Of a DNA stretch of 64,000 nucleotides, positions 33,441-44,435 are shown in pieces. A model generated the notes under the pieces. That model searched no databases, was not told the DNA's origin, and saw only the letters and a program-made list of their open reading frames with translations. This stretch comes from Schizochytrium sp. TIO01 (Eukaryota; Sar; Bigyra; Thraustochytrida; Thraustochytriidae), in NCBI GenBank assembly GCA_004764695.1, contig SMSO01000014.1, forward strand, positions 3,547,148 to 3,611,147, read 5' to 3'. The translations under genes and the position numbers were made by a program. The first letter of the stretch is position 1. Every line of letters begins with the position of its first letter.

Positions 33441-34256
33441 ATACCCCACTGCATTCTCCCCCAACCTCAGGGGTAGCATCCTCCCAAGGCACGATTGTTC
33501 TTTTCATCTTCATTTCATCTCGTTTCAGTTTGTTTCCTGGAATGCGTATATATGTATTTCGAAGATAGCAGTACCAATTTGGAGGTTTTCTCTTCGCAAA
33601 TGCGACATATTAATGCATGCAAAACACACAGTCAAAAAAAAAAAAAGAGAGAACAAAATACAACAGACATGTTGTTATGCAGTCATTGAGTGACTATTAT
33701 TTTCGCTGGCATACCCTTGTGTGGTCTTCACGCAAGCTACTTTGTTCTAGTATGTGTCTTTTCTGATCCATTCACGCGTCTTATTGTTTTCTGTAGTTTT
33801 AACAACATGTCTATACAGCCAGCGAAATATCGCGCACATAACAAGGGGATGTGACAATTTTGCGCCAAAAAGGTCGTTGCATGGGTTGCAGTGACTCGCA
33901 AAGCCCACCTCTGTTTGGTTCATTGTATATTCTTCAAGAAAAAAAGCTGGTTGTATTAGGTATGTAATAGCGAGAGGCAAGTAAATCGTCTAAACACCAA
34001 CTTGCCCTCATTGTAGAAATTGTTTATAAGTAGAGTATAGATAGCCTTATATTATTTGTTTTGCATCCTCTTTTTCCTCCCTAAGGTTTTAGACGTTCTG
34101 TACCGGCGATCATCAAAAGAATGATAGCAGAATGTACGGGATGCTCCGCCATTCGTCAGATTTCTTCGCCTTTGATCTTATTTCTTTTATTTCTTAAGTA
34201 TTGCTTAATTGTGTCATGATCAGGCGGTGTGGTGGCGTGATCATATTCAATACTGT
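33441..34256. other. Intergenic between convergent RING-H2 and UGM genes
   Basis: AT-rich spacer between two 3' ends, containing a short A run at 33637-33649. No coding or RNA gene is recognised. Confidence 0.6.
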
Positions 34257-36848
34257 CTACTTGCGAGCAAAGTTAAAGAACAAGCAGTACCAATGCGAGT
34301 GCATAACTTGAGCAAACGACCCAGTAGGGTTAGCACGCAGTTCGGGAATGAACTTATCGTAAATAGCTGTGCGATGAATAGACAACATACGCCGCAAGCT
34401 AGCATCTGTGGCTGTGAAAGCCCAGGTGGAAATAGTCGGGCAAATCTCCGGTTGCTCCTCGTCGCGAAACAACATTCGCAATGCTTGCATTGAGTCTATA
34501 GCCTCAAGCTTGTGCTGACCAAAGGAGAGGCCGGGCTTGCCGAGAGGCAGGACATGTAGAAGGTTGCCATCTTTAGATGTGCTTGAAGAAGGGAGCTTCG
34601 AGAACCTACCCGAGGTTGACCATTCACCATTCTTAGGACGTGAAGCAAGTCGAATGTTTGTCTTCAGAACATTCGGGTGGGCAGCGCGGGTCTTGCCTTC
34701 GCTGAAGAGCTTGAGAGCTTGCAAGTTCAGGGCAGCAGGAACGTCTCCCACCACACTAGCAGCAATGCTACTGTCGATGAAAACATTGGAATCACCAAAG
34801 GCAAAGCTGTGTGCGGAAAGATGTTCAAGCCATACAAGCTCCAGACTTTGAGTCGGTGCAATGTTGCGAATCACAATGCCCTTACCAAGGCGAGTATCAA
34901 GAGCGCAGCGGTTGTGCTGCGCGATCTCGCGCACCTTGCCAAGCAGCTCGTTATCAAGAGAGCGATCCATATTGTAGAGAAAAACCGTGTTGCGCACAGC
35001 TGTTGAGCCAGCAGCTGACTTCCAAGTAGGAGAGGCGCAAAGAGCAGAAAGCCAGTCAAGGCCCTTCGCGTTCCGAACGGCAACGACATAGTGCACACTC
35101 ATTTCAGTTTCCTTGGGAAGCTTGGCTTCGCGCAAAGCTGCATTAAGACGCTTACGACCCTCAAGCTTCACGTAAAGATCAAGAGCGTTTTGAATAGCAT
35201 CATCCATGTTGAAGTACTTGTAGTTGGCCAGACGACCCACAAAGTGCACATTGTTCACCTCCTCTTCGTCCTTGGCAAGTTCACGGTATTTTTCAAAGTG
35301 ACGCTGGTTCTCCTCTGTGGGAAATGGATAGTAAGGTTCGGCGCCATCCTTAATGTCTGTGGAGTACTCACGAATCAAAATAGACTGGGCAGAATCCTGG
35401 TGATACATGTGCTTGTACTCTGCGGTACGTGTGTGGTTTCCATCGCGGAACTGAGGAAAGTTCACCACAAAAGCAGGCTGGTTTACTGCAGGCTCGTCAA
35501 CCACAATGGTCTCAAACTTAATGGATCGGTACTGCAAAGGCTTCAAGTCCACGCCACGGTTGCGAAAAAACTGATCGATCTGGCCGGTAAAGAAGGTTTT
35601 CTCAAACTTAAGATTCGCGAACTGTTCGTTTTTGAGCATCTCAAAGTAGTCAGTTGAGGTAAACACGCGAATGTTCGGGTGATCTAAAGCTTCCTCAAAC
35701 CACCGAGTGTAGCCATCAGCAGGGAGAGCCTGGTGCTTATCATTGGGAAAGTAGCGGTCATCCCAATCAGTGCGCACAGGGATACGGGACAGCACAACCG
35801 GACCAAGATCCTCAGGGTAGACATTCCACTGCTTCTTGGTATACTCCTTGAAAAGTTTGTTATACAATCGCTCACCCACGCGACCCATACCCACCTCGCG
35901 CGAGTTCTTGGCAGTGGAGACATCGACCTCACCAACAGGGCTGTTCTGGCGTTCGGCCTTGAGCCAAGCCTCCATTTCCTCGACAGACTTAATATCCTCC
36001 CCCAACAAAGTATTCACAGTGTCAATGTTTACTGGAATAGGGATGAGTTTTCCATCTACGCGACCGATGACGCGGTGCTCATACGGTGTCCATTCGGAGA
36101 ACCGGTGTACATAGGTCCACACATCAGGTTTACTGGTGTGGAAGAGGTGAGCACCATATAAATTCACCAAAATGTCGGTGCGCTGCTCACGAAAGTCATA
36201 GCAGTTGCCACCGATGTGCGGGCGGCGCTCAATGATGAGGACGCGCTTGTTGTGATGGCGAGCGTACAAATCTGCAAGAACGGTACCCGAGAGACCAGCA
36301 CCAATGATCAGGATATCATATCCCTTCATCTCCTGGAAAGGTAGTACATTGGGAAATTGTTCAGACGCCAAGTCAATCGTCTCGGGTTGTGCTGCACCGG
36401 CGCGGCTTGTGAAAGGCACAACATGCTCCATATCAATGGGCTCCAAAGCATCGTTGGCGCTGGTTTGCACAGAGCTGGGCAAAACAAAATCATCGCCCAG
36501 ACTCTTCGCGTTCACGCCGGCATGCTGCAACCCGACAGGACTATTGGGGAACTTGCGATGAATTTTAGGGAGCTTGATCAAGTTTGACGATGGGTTAAGG
36601 TCGCAAGGAGCACTGGTTCCAAGAGAGTATCCCCGCGCAAACCAAGTTGCGAGAACAGCACTTGTGACAATAACCAGGACCGTCCAGAAGTCACAGCTTC
36701 TGCTGGTCAAACGTTTAAATGTTTGAGAGGAAGAAATGCCAAGACCGCCCATTCCGGAGGCGTGGCGTCGAGGCACGCGGGTTGGGAGGCTGTTTGAGAT
36801 ATTCAGACTGTGCCCTGACTCGCCTCGAGCGCGACGTTCGATAGCCAT
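34257..36848 (-). CDS. UDP-galactopyranose mutase fused to a DUF3431-like domain, type II membrane protein
   Basis: 863 residues, intronless. Residues 53-71 form a single membrane anchor, so the rest probably faces the Golgi or ER lumen. Residues about 176-565 are a UDP-galactopyranose mutase, the flavoenzyme that interconverts UDP-galactopyranose and UDP-galactofuranose. The FAD loop is GAGLSG (183-188), followed by IERRPHIGGN, and GAHLFHTSKPDVW. The typical substrate-site block RYFPNDKHQALPADGYTRWF (365-384) and GRLANYKYFNMDDAIQNAL (538-556) are present. Residues about 583-863 resemble DUF3431, a putative glycosyltransferase family. This part begins VHYVVAVRNAKGLDWL, has NTVFLYNMD and IAPTQSLELVWLEHL, and ends near MHSHWYCLFF. 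Most eukaryotic mutases are about 500 residues and cytosolic, so the anchor and extra domain are unusual. The mutase call is firm; the C-terminal call is by eye. Confidence 0.93.
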   Translation of the reverse strand: MAIERRARGESGHSLNISNSLPTRVPRRHASGMGGLGISSSQTFKRLTSRSCDFWTVLVIVTSAVLATWFARGYSLGTSAPCDLNPSSNLIKLPKIHRKFPNSPVGLQHAGVNAKSLGDDFVLPSSVQTSANDALEPIDMEHVVPFTSRAGAAQPETIDLASEQFPNVLPFQEMKGYDILIIGAGLSGTVLADLYARHHNKRVLIIERRPHIGGNCYDFREQRTDILVNLYGAHLFHTSKPDVWTYVHRFSEWTPYEHRVIGRVDGKLIPIPVNIDTVNTLLGEDIKSVEEMEAWLKAERQNSPVGEVDVSTAKNSREVGMGRVGERLYNKLFKEYTKKQWNVYPEDLGPVVLSRIPVRTDWDDRYFPNDKHQALPADGYTRWFEEALDHPNIRVFTSTDYFEMLKNEQFANLKFEKTFFTGQIDQFFRNRGVDLKPLQYRSIKFETIVVDEPAVNQPAFVVNFPQFRDGNHTRTAEYKHMYHQDSAQSILIREYSTDIKDGAEPYYPFPTEENQRHFEKYRELAKDEEEVNNVHFVGRLANYKYFNMDDAIQNALDLYVKLEGRKRLNAALREAKLPKETEMSVHYVVAVRNAKGLDWLSALCASPTWKSAAGSTAVRNTVFLYNMDRSLDNELLGKVREIAQHNRCALDTRLGKGIVIRNIAPTQSLELVWLEHLSAHSFAFGDSNVFIDSSIAASVVGDVPAALNLQALKLFSEGKTRAAHPNVLKTNIRLASRPKNGEWSTSGRFSKLPSSSTSKDGNLLHVLPLGKPGLSFGQHKLEAIDSMQALRMLFRDEEQPEICPTISTWAFTATDASLRRMLSIHRTAIYDKFIPELRANPTGSFAQVMHSHWYCLFFNFARK

Positions 36849-37409
36849 GCTGGCTGTTGTATTCGAGTATGTCTCGGCTCAAGTTTACCGGTTTCAAGAC
36901 TCCCTTGCTTCTGTGTTTGCAAGCAACGTCAAATGCGAGCAATCAGGCCAATGTCCCAAGACGGCAATAATAGCACGCTAGTGTCCACAATGCTCTCGAG
37001 AACGAGAACGATATGCAGAAATATGCGATGGAATCGCTTTGATTTCGTAAAGATGTATCACGTTTACGGGGTCCACGTGGAGCCCTGGGATAGCAAACGT
37101 TAACCGCTCGATGAGACAGACCTCTCGCGGCGCAGAGTCCGGCGGACTCCAAGATCAGGCGAAGACGAAGGTTGCGAACTCGCACACGGCGCCGTGAGGC
37201 ACCGGAAGAGAGTGGTTGCACCGGACGAGATGTGCAAAATGGGTTTGGCGGCGGCGATGAATAACTTCGACTACACACAATCCTTCACGTTTAATCGTCA
37301 CAACAGATTATAAAATTTAATTAAAATCTAAATTCTGATTCTTTCATTTATATTCTTTTTTTAACCCAATAGTGCTCCAATACTCGCATATAAGAGTTTC
37401 CACTTTCTC

Positions 37410-37448
<39 letters not shown>

Positions 37449-40400
37449 CTTAGTTTTCCTCCTCACTGTAGATAGTTCGTTCTATTTACTCTTGTCGGCA
37501 ATTAGGAGTACCAAGAGCTTACTCATTCTTGGGAGGAGGATGGAAAATGTTCTTGAGAGCAAATCTTCACATGAAGTTGTCGGTGAAAGTTCACGAAACG
37601 ATCATCAATTGACTCGAGTGGCTCTCCAAGCTGTGCCCAGGCAGTGCACATGCACCGAAGAGATTTTCCCATTGTGTGCAACTGAGAGCCATGAACAAGT
37701 CCACTCCTGTGCAGCGAAAGGTTGGGCGAAAAGAAAAAAACGATTTAGCCCTATTCCCTAATCATCAACGATCTTTTTTCTTTACGGCTCTTAACCCTAG
37801 CGAACTAACTAGGAAGGCCTATGTGCCACTAATTTGGAGCCTCTGAGTATTTTATAAAATTAGTTAATGTTAATTAAAAAGCCAAGTTATTTCCAGTTTA
37901 TGCAACCCCTCCTCCCTATTTCTCTGCCATGTCGGCCCATCATCAAAACTCAAGGAAAGGATTTCCAGCTTTCCAGCCTCTCAAGAGTGAAAGTTGCATT
38001 CTGAACTCCTTGCTTCTGGGCCTTACCTCTTGACTAAATCCACCATGTCCTGTTGCGCTAACCTTTTCTGAAAGAAGCTGTCTGATACTGCCTGTATTCG
38101 GCAGATTGAAAATATAATGTAAATTAAAGAATCACTTGTAAGTAGGTACTAGATAAAAGGATAGGCCTTGCTTGCTTGCGGTCAGATAATTAATTATGTG
38201 CCTTTCCATCGTTGTGATTGGTTGGTGGTTTGCAAAGAGCTGAGGTCGTAAGTTGCAGAGGATCTTCGCGCTGGGGAGACTCGAAAGGCCCTGCTGGTGT
38301 TGCTCTGCGAGGACCGTTGAAGCTTCAGCCCAATAATAAACGGAAAGAGGAAAGAAGCGGAAGATTTCAGACCTAGCAAATTACCATAGGCACATTAAGG
38401 ACCTTTATAAGTAATTTGCAATTCTGCTCTTTAGAAAGTTGGCGAATCAGTCAAATGGCTGAGATGGCATTTATTGTGGTGGCGAACAAGTTCATCTTCT
38501 CCCCTCTAGTAGTCGCCGCCATTGTTTTGCACAGAACATACTGCATAGCCATTCGTGAGTGCGTGGGAGCTGTCAACCTTCGTTCCACTAATGATCATTT
38601 TATTTGCCACATCGTTCTCGCAAGAATCGACCTGTACAAAGTTCTTCCATAAACACCCTTAGGCTGGCAGAGTCGACAAATGAGTGTTCTCGGAAGGGCA
38701 TTATCAGCTACAGAATCAACATGAAACTGCACAGACTGTCAGGTTTTCTTGGATTTTAGCAGGGACGGAAGTGGATCAAGGCGACAACTTTTGATAATGT
38801 TTACTCCTACAATTGGGTTCCCAGTTGGTGAGTTTTGATATAGTTTCTGGCATTCATCAACTCGAGAATGTAGGAGCATTATTGCTGTCCATGTGTATTT
38901 TAATGGGCTCTGTATTTTTATCTCCGTTTCTGTTCTTTCATTAGAAACCTACGTTATGCCAGGACACAGACGGGTACTACTCTCCACCTACCTAGTTAGA
39001 TATGAGGTAGATGTCAACAGCTCCATCCATCATCGTGCTGAATAGCGTCTTCTGTGGGTGCTCTTGTTTTTTAAAAGGGTTCCCGTTGCATATTATGAAT
39101 TGCAGGAGCGCATGCGGTCAAGACTGCCAATGCACCTAAGTAGTATGGACAATATGGACAATATTAATAAATCTTTGTTCTGATTAAGTTAAATTCGATA
39201 GAGGAAATGAAACAATCGATCAATCCTTTCTCTGTCAAAACTGAAAGGGTGTCCGTCCGAAAAAGAAACGTTTGTTTGGTGTTGCACTTTTTGCATTTTT
39301 TTAAAGAATCAAATTCGCCAATCCGAAAGCCTTTGTATGGTTTGAGAGTTGTACAAGCCATTCTCTTCATGCAATTAATGGATTATTCGGATTTAGATTT
39401 TGCCCAACTTAATTAGCTGGAGGAATTAATTCTGACTGGTGAGAGTGGTTCTTCTTGGGCAAACTTGTACTTTACGCAACCAAGTAGAGCTGCCTCTCCC
39501 TTTAAAAAACAACAAAAACAAAAAAAAAACTTGTGGCTACTGTAAATTCAGAAAGGCCCTTAGTCTCTATGGGCACGCGGATGAGGTTCGTGCTGAATAC
39601 ATCGCGTTGTAAACACGCTAGTGCTGCGTCAAACCAAAAGGGCAACCCTATGCACAAGAAACTAAGGAGTTCTGTCTTTTGAAGCGGAGTTCAAACTCTG
39701 GTTGTGAGCATCTTTATGATGTTTTTGTCATGCAAGTTTGCACGCAATTGTAGAGTCTTAAGAGAACAAAGTTTCACTTTTCAAGGTTGACATAAATATC
39801 AGCATTTGCACACCTTGCACAACTGAAGTGTACGTACCTACCTACTCGAGTCATATGCAAAGTGCTAGGACACATTGGAAGGATATTTAAGAACACATAT
39901 GTTTGCTGCAAAGGCCGACTTTTTTCAAGATGTCATGCCAGACTAAAGAGTATATGTTGGTTCTCGAATTGAAAAGTAGGTCTTCGTTACAAATTGGGAG
40001 TAGGTATATGAACAAGTCTTTTTTTCAATCTCCTTCGTGAGTGATTAGACATGGTGCTCTAATTGATCAACCTTACTGGCACTGTCAGAAAATCTAGGCT
40101 CTGAATAGCTCGAGGTAGGCAAGGCAGGCCTGGTACGTAGAGGTGAGATTTCGTGCACGTCACATAATAGAGGGTAGTAGTCACCCATTTTCATATGTAC
40201 CTCGCAAAAAGATCAGTTCATTCTCATCACTCCCAAGTTCTGCTCAAATGCCGTCCATTGAGATGCCTGGAGAACAATGCGCATGGTCTCGACGGATGGC
40301 ATCTGCAAACTGCTCATGAATGAATGCTCCAATCCGTATATTTCTTAATCAAATTGAATTCGGAGCTGAGTGACGGCGAATTGTTTCTCATCGTATCTAG

Positions 40401-40478
40401 AAGAAGAAAATGATCGAACGAATGAATAAATGAAAACTAGGACTGAAGAAAGGTCACATCGCAATCTGTGATTCGCGG
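36849..40478. other. Gene-poor spacer between UGM and the redox fusion gene
   Basis: About 3.6 kb. It includes an AT-rich block with TTAATTAA at 37317-37324, a (TTTC)n array, another TTAATTAA at 37870-37877 and otherwise unique sequence. A short frame from the ATG at 37540 to 37761 (73 codons) has no recognisable domain. No gene is supported. Confidence 0.55.
37397..37450. repeat. (TTTC)n microsatellite
   Basis: About twelve TTTC units, similar to the array at 8106-8156. Confidence 0.93.
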
Positions 40479-40511
40479 ATGGCAGCGCAAAAGCCTGCCC
40501 CCCATCGTGCC

Positions 40512-40965
40512 ATGGGCCTCCGTCGAAGAAAATGCGACTTTGCGTGGAGTTCCGTGCTGCTGGTGAACTGGTTTGCCACCAGAGGAAGCGGCATTGTGCA
40601 TGGGTTTCCAATCAATGCTTTGAGGATTCCGAACGGGCGGGCTTTTCCGGCGCTGGGACATCGCAGGGTCACTGGAGGTGGACCGCTGTCCGAGTTTGGA
40701 GAAGATTTTTTGAAGTGCGAGGGCACATGGTACGTGTGAATATTCTAGTTCGAGTCTTGTAAAGAATCGATGAGGAATTAAGTTGCATCTAAATACGTCC
40801 GCGATGTTATATCGATGACTAACAAAAGTAGCGATTCCATGAAGGTAAATTCAAACTGCATTGAATATTTATGGTGTCTTATTCCTGCTTCTCGATGTTT
40901 TATCATGGTTGTGTGGTCTATGATTTTTGCAAATCATCTGGACTCTTGGGATTATTACCCCCCAC

Positions 40966-41012
<47 letters not shown>

Positions 41013-43746
41013 AAACAACAACAAACAAACAAACAGGGCGGAGTGTCTTTGTAGACTGGACTCTGATAATGATGGTGAGACGAACGGGCTTGAACTAGGA
41101 GACCCCTGTTGCGAGTGGAGATTCAACTCTGAACGTCAAATTTTGCCTCGCAGAACTCGGATGCTATCGAATCCTTCGGATTCCTCGTCAGTTACAAATT
41201 TTTCTTTAGAAGCTATAGACTGCTCAGCACCTTTCAGCCCCGGAGAAGGCGTTCTACGTGGCAGCAAAAATTGGGATAATCACTTTGATGAACAAACTGT
41301 TAGGAGTACTCAACCTTCTGATGGTATCAGCCGCTTATTGGAACTTGTTACAGTTGCTCTTTTTGTACGACTACTCACCCTTGCTGAGCAAAATTGGAGA
41401 GCTAAACAGCTTCAACGACAGCAAAGCCTTGGCAAATCCAAAAAACTTCAGTCAAACATTCCATTCTGGTTCATTGCTATTTTGGCCTATCTTTGGGGCG
41501 ATTTGGGTAGTGCAATATCGCATGTTGTGCTTGATAATCCTGAGATTATTCGTCGCTGGCCTCTGCTTAAAGACTGCGCCTCTTCATTTCAAGAGCACCA
41601 CATCAATCCAAAAGTTCTTTCAGCACCCCCATTGTACTTTTTGTTACCTATGATTGCATGTACACTTCGCGAGCCGCAGCTTTATATCTTCTCAATCTTA
41701 GCATGCTTCTTTTTTGTTTTCGCATACATAGGACACATGTATTCTCATGCCGCCCAAGGCTGGGACTTTTTTCTCTTCGATCTAATTCTTCTCTCACGGT
41801 CGCATCACCATGTTCATCACACCACGTTTGCAAGCAACTTCGCTTTTCTTTCTGGATGGACTGATCCGCTTGTAAATTCTATTCTGCTTATTCTTCCACA
41901 AGCTTACGCTGGAACTTGGCTTTTCGGCCTGGGAGGACTATGGAGCGTGTTGCCGAGGCTTGTTGCTTCATTTACAAGATCGGCTTGGTGGATCACACAG
42001 AAGAATCGTCTCGTGATTTATATCCCCTTCATCTTGTTGTTACTTACATATTTTGGGCAAATTCAGCAAAACCGCCATGACTATACAGTTGCAGCACTGA
42101 CATCAGCGGTCGGCCAGGAGGTGGCAACATTATCGGTGCAGGAGACATCTGAGCAGCTATCGTCAAGACTATATGATGACCTTTTGCAAGACACACTATC
42201 CGAAGATATGGGCCTTTCACCTGCTAAGCAGTATTCTGCCATAACGATTGCAGCACATAATCAAGCATCAGATGGATGGCTGGTCTTAGGACAGGATGTC
42301 TTAGATGTAACTGACTGGATCAAATTTCATCCAGGAGGTCAAGAAGTCATGCTTCCTTATTTAGGGTTCAATGCGACCCTTGTGTTCCTAGAGCAAGGTC
42401 ACTCTGATGTTGCTGAGGAGACGACTCGTTTATATAAAATAGGGCAAGTGGCACCAGGTGAAACTGTCCCAGAACCTGAAATTAAGATGGATGTACTTAC
42501 AGATGCGTCTGGTGATGCATTGGGCCTCAAGCGTCCTATATTTTTACAGCCCATACAGGGAGAACCGTGCTTTGGACCTCCCCATCAGCTTGCTGGTGTG
42601 CCTGGTGGTCGTTGGCATCTAGACACAGTAATCCCATTTCTGGAAAAGTATGCACGTGGACGTGGAAGTACATTCGGAATTGTTCATAGCTCTGAACTTG
42701 CTATGCGGCTTTCGATTGATCTAGCCCTGCTCACTCCAGACCTTTTGGAGTCAACCCCGAACAATGCCTTTTACATTCGCACAGGACTGCCTGGCACTTT
42801 GAATCCCACCCAGCTTTCAAGAGAGGCATGGAAATTTGAGTTACGTCGAAGTACCGATGAAGTCCTGCGTGTCTACACCGCCCAGGAAATCCATGAGGCT
42901 GGATCAGTGATGGGTACTGGTGTGATGGAGTGCTCTGGAAATACAAGAACTTGGCACTTTGGTTTGCTGTCACAGGCTCAGTGGACGCGAGGTGTTCGTT
43001 TGCGAGATTTTTTGAAACCCTATGTTGATAAAATGGGTGCAGCTGCATCCACAAAAGATATTCTTGTGGAGGGATATGATGACCACCTGCGAACTGCTGG
43101 AGGCACTAAAGGAGCAAGCTGGGTATTCACGTGGGAACAAGTTGTGGAGACAGGTATGTTTCTTGCGACAGAGCTCAATGGTCAGCCCCTCCCACCTGAC
43201 CATGGCTTCCCTATTCGCCTTGTTGTACCAAATTGGTATGGTTGTACATGTATTAAATGGTTAAGACTTATCAAATTTGTCGACTCTCATAGAGTAAAAC
43301 CAACGGGCCAGATGTTTGAGTTTCGCACAAGAGTTCATATGCAAAGTGCATCATCAACGACTGCATATGGGTGGCACGCAAAGCAAGGCTTATCTGCAAC
43401 CGCCACACGAGCTGAGTTATGGCGACACCTTCCTTCAAACTCAACTTATCTTAAATTTGTTGGATTATTTTGGGGTGGTCAAGCAGATGCAGTTAACCCG
43501 CTCATGGACATTGATTTGCAGTCTGCATCTAAGAGCCTACTTGAGCCTGTCCAAGTCATCAAACCACGTTCGAGAATAACTGAATGGTCTACTTTGTGTC
43601 ATGCAATCCCTCTCGATACAAAATTGTTAAAAGGAAGTAAATTTACTGTCACCTTCCGACCACGCGATTCCAACATCTTGGCCCCGCGGTTACGTTCAAA
43701 AACGAGGTCGACCCCGGCGTGGTACACAAGAATGTTTCAACTTTAG
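40512..43746 (+). CDS. Temptin-like / lipid desaturase / cytochrome b5 / molybdopterin oxidoreductase fusion, two exons
   Basis: Exons 40512-40729 and 41037-43746 give 975 residues; an in-frame ATG at 40479 would add 11. The splice (GTACGT...CAG) restores one temptin-like domain: IPNGRAFPALGH, GGGPLSEFGEDF, then DSDNDGETNGLELGDPCCEW. A signal peptide or anchor precedes it. Residues about 226-351 match the FAD4/PEDS1 (TMEM189/CarF) lipid desaturase family. The histidine sites are kept: SHVVLDN, FQEHHINP, GHMYSH and HHHVHH (329-334, DNA 41803-41820), then SGWTDPL. Residues about 472-544 are a cytochrome b5 domain with HPGG (504-507) and a second heme histidine in GHSD. Residues about 646-960 are sulfite-oxidase-like, with YIRTGLPG and ECSGNTR holding the molybdenum cysteine (Cys705) and active-site arginines. 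The C-terminus fits the Mo-oxidoreductase dimerisation domain. Likely role: b5-fed desaturation of a membrane ether lipid or phosphatidylglycerol. The electron source is inferred. Confidence 0.88.
40962..41036 (+). repeat. (CAC)n(CAA)n microsatellite at the 3' end of the fusion-gene intron
   Basis: CAC units pass into about twelve CAA/ACA units and then CAAA units, ending at the splice acceptor AACAG (41036). The array takes the place where a pyrimidine tract would normally be and is itself open in the frame of exon 2. Confidence 0.9.
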
Positions 43747-44099
43747 TTTTTAATATGTATACTTTTCATGTGATGAACCTGGGGGAACGTGCATTTACTG
43801 AAGAACTTCCATACTGCATACAAAATTCTAAGGAATTCTGAAACAAACGAAGAAATATTACATTTTCTTTAATGTAACTTATCTTTCCACTGCATGCACG
43901 CATGCAGCAAGTAAATTAAGGAAACACATAAGTTTGTTTGATTTTTTTAATTATAAAGAGAAGAAAGTACTACTACTGTTAGTGAAGATGCTGCAGCGGC
44001 GGTATTCTTCTATTAAGTTTGAAGCAACGATGAGAAGACCAGCAAAGGACTTTGTAGTAGATAATGGTGTGATATAATATAAAAACCACGAGGTCGCGA
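43747..44099. other. Intergenic between convergent fusion gene and SSNA1
   Basis: Short AT-rich spacer between the 3' ends of the redox fusion and SSNA1. Nothing recognised beyond likely termination signals. Confidence 0.6.
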
Positions 44100-44435
44100 T
44101 CAGCTTGAACTCTGCTTCTTCTTCTGTAAGTTGATGGACTCGCGTTTGAGCACGTTGAGAAGAGTTTGAGATGATTCGAGAATCTTCATGTAGGCAGCCT
44201 CGGTCTCCTGGATGGTGGTGTCGTATTCCTTGCGGGCCTGAACATGGCGTGCAAGTGACTCATTGACTTTGGACAGGCGGTCAGTCAAAATACTGAGATC
44301 CTTCTGGATCGCTGCTTTCTGCTCCTCGTCCTTAAGAATCTGACGGTTTACTTCTTCTCTCTTGCTGCGAAGATCCTCGATACATTTGACAAGCTCGTTG
44401 TTATAGTTTTGCAGCGAAGCACCCTGCTGCGCCAT
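44100..44435 (-). CDS. SSNA1: SSNA1 / NA14 (DIP13) microtubule and centriole coiled-coil protein
   Basis: 111 residues, intronless, against about 119 in animals. The N-terminus [20 protein letters not shown] and the segment [20 protein letters not shown] are near-identical to the conserved core of SSNA1. The algal orthologue is DIP13. The whole chain is one alpha-helical coiled coil. SSNA1 assembles into fibrils, binds and branches microtubules and locates to basal bodies and axonemes. Its presence again points to a flagellated stage. The tail is lysine- and serine-rich, as in orthologues. The gene converges on the redox fusion gene. Identification is firm because the conserved block spans nearly the full length. 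Confidence 0.96.
   Translation of the reverse strand: MAQQGASLQNYNNELVKCIEDLRSKREEVNRQILKDEEQKAAIQKDLSILTDRLSKVNESLARHVQARKEYDTTIQETEAAYMKILESSQTLLNVLKRESINLQKKKQSSS

Noticed and set aside
35091-35657. 188-codon plus-strand frame
   Set aside because: Antisense of the UDP-galactopyranose mutase coding region.
40927-41036. Thr/Asn-rich N-terminal extension of the fusion protein
   Set aside because: This stretch is the 3' part of the intron; it has no ATG start and the spliced upstream exon gives a complete temptin domain instead.
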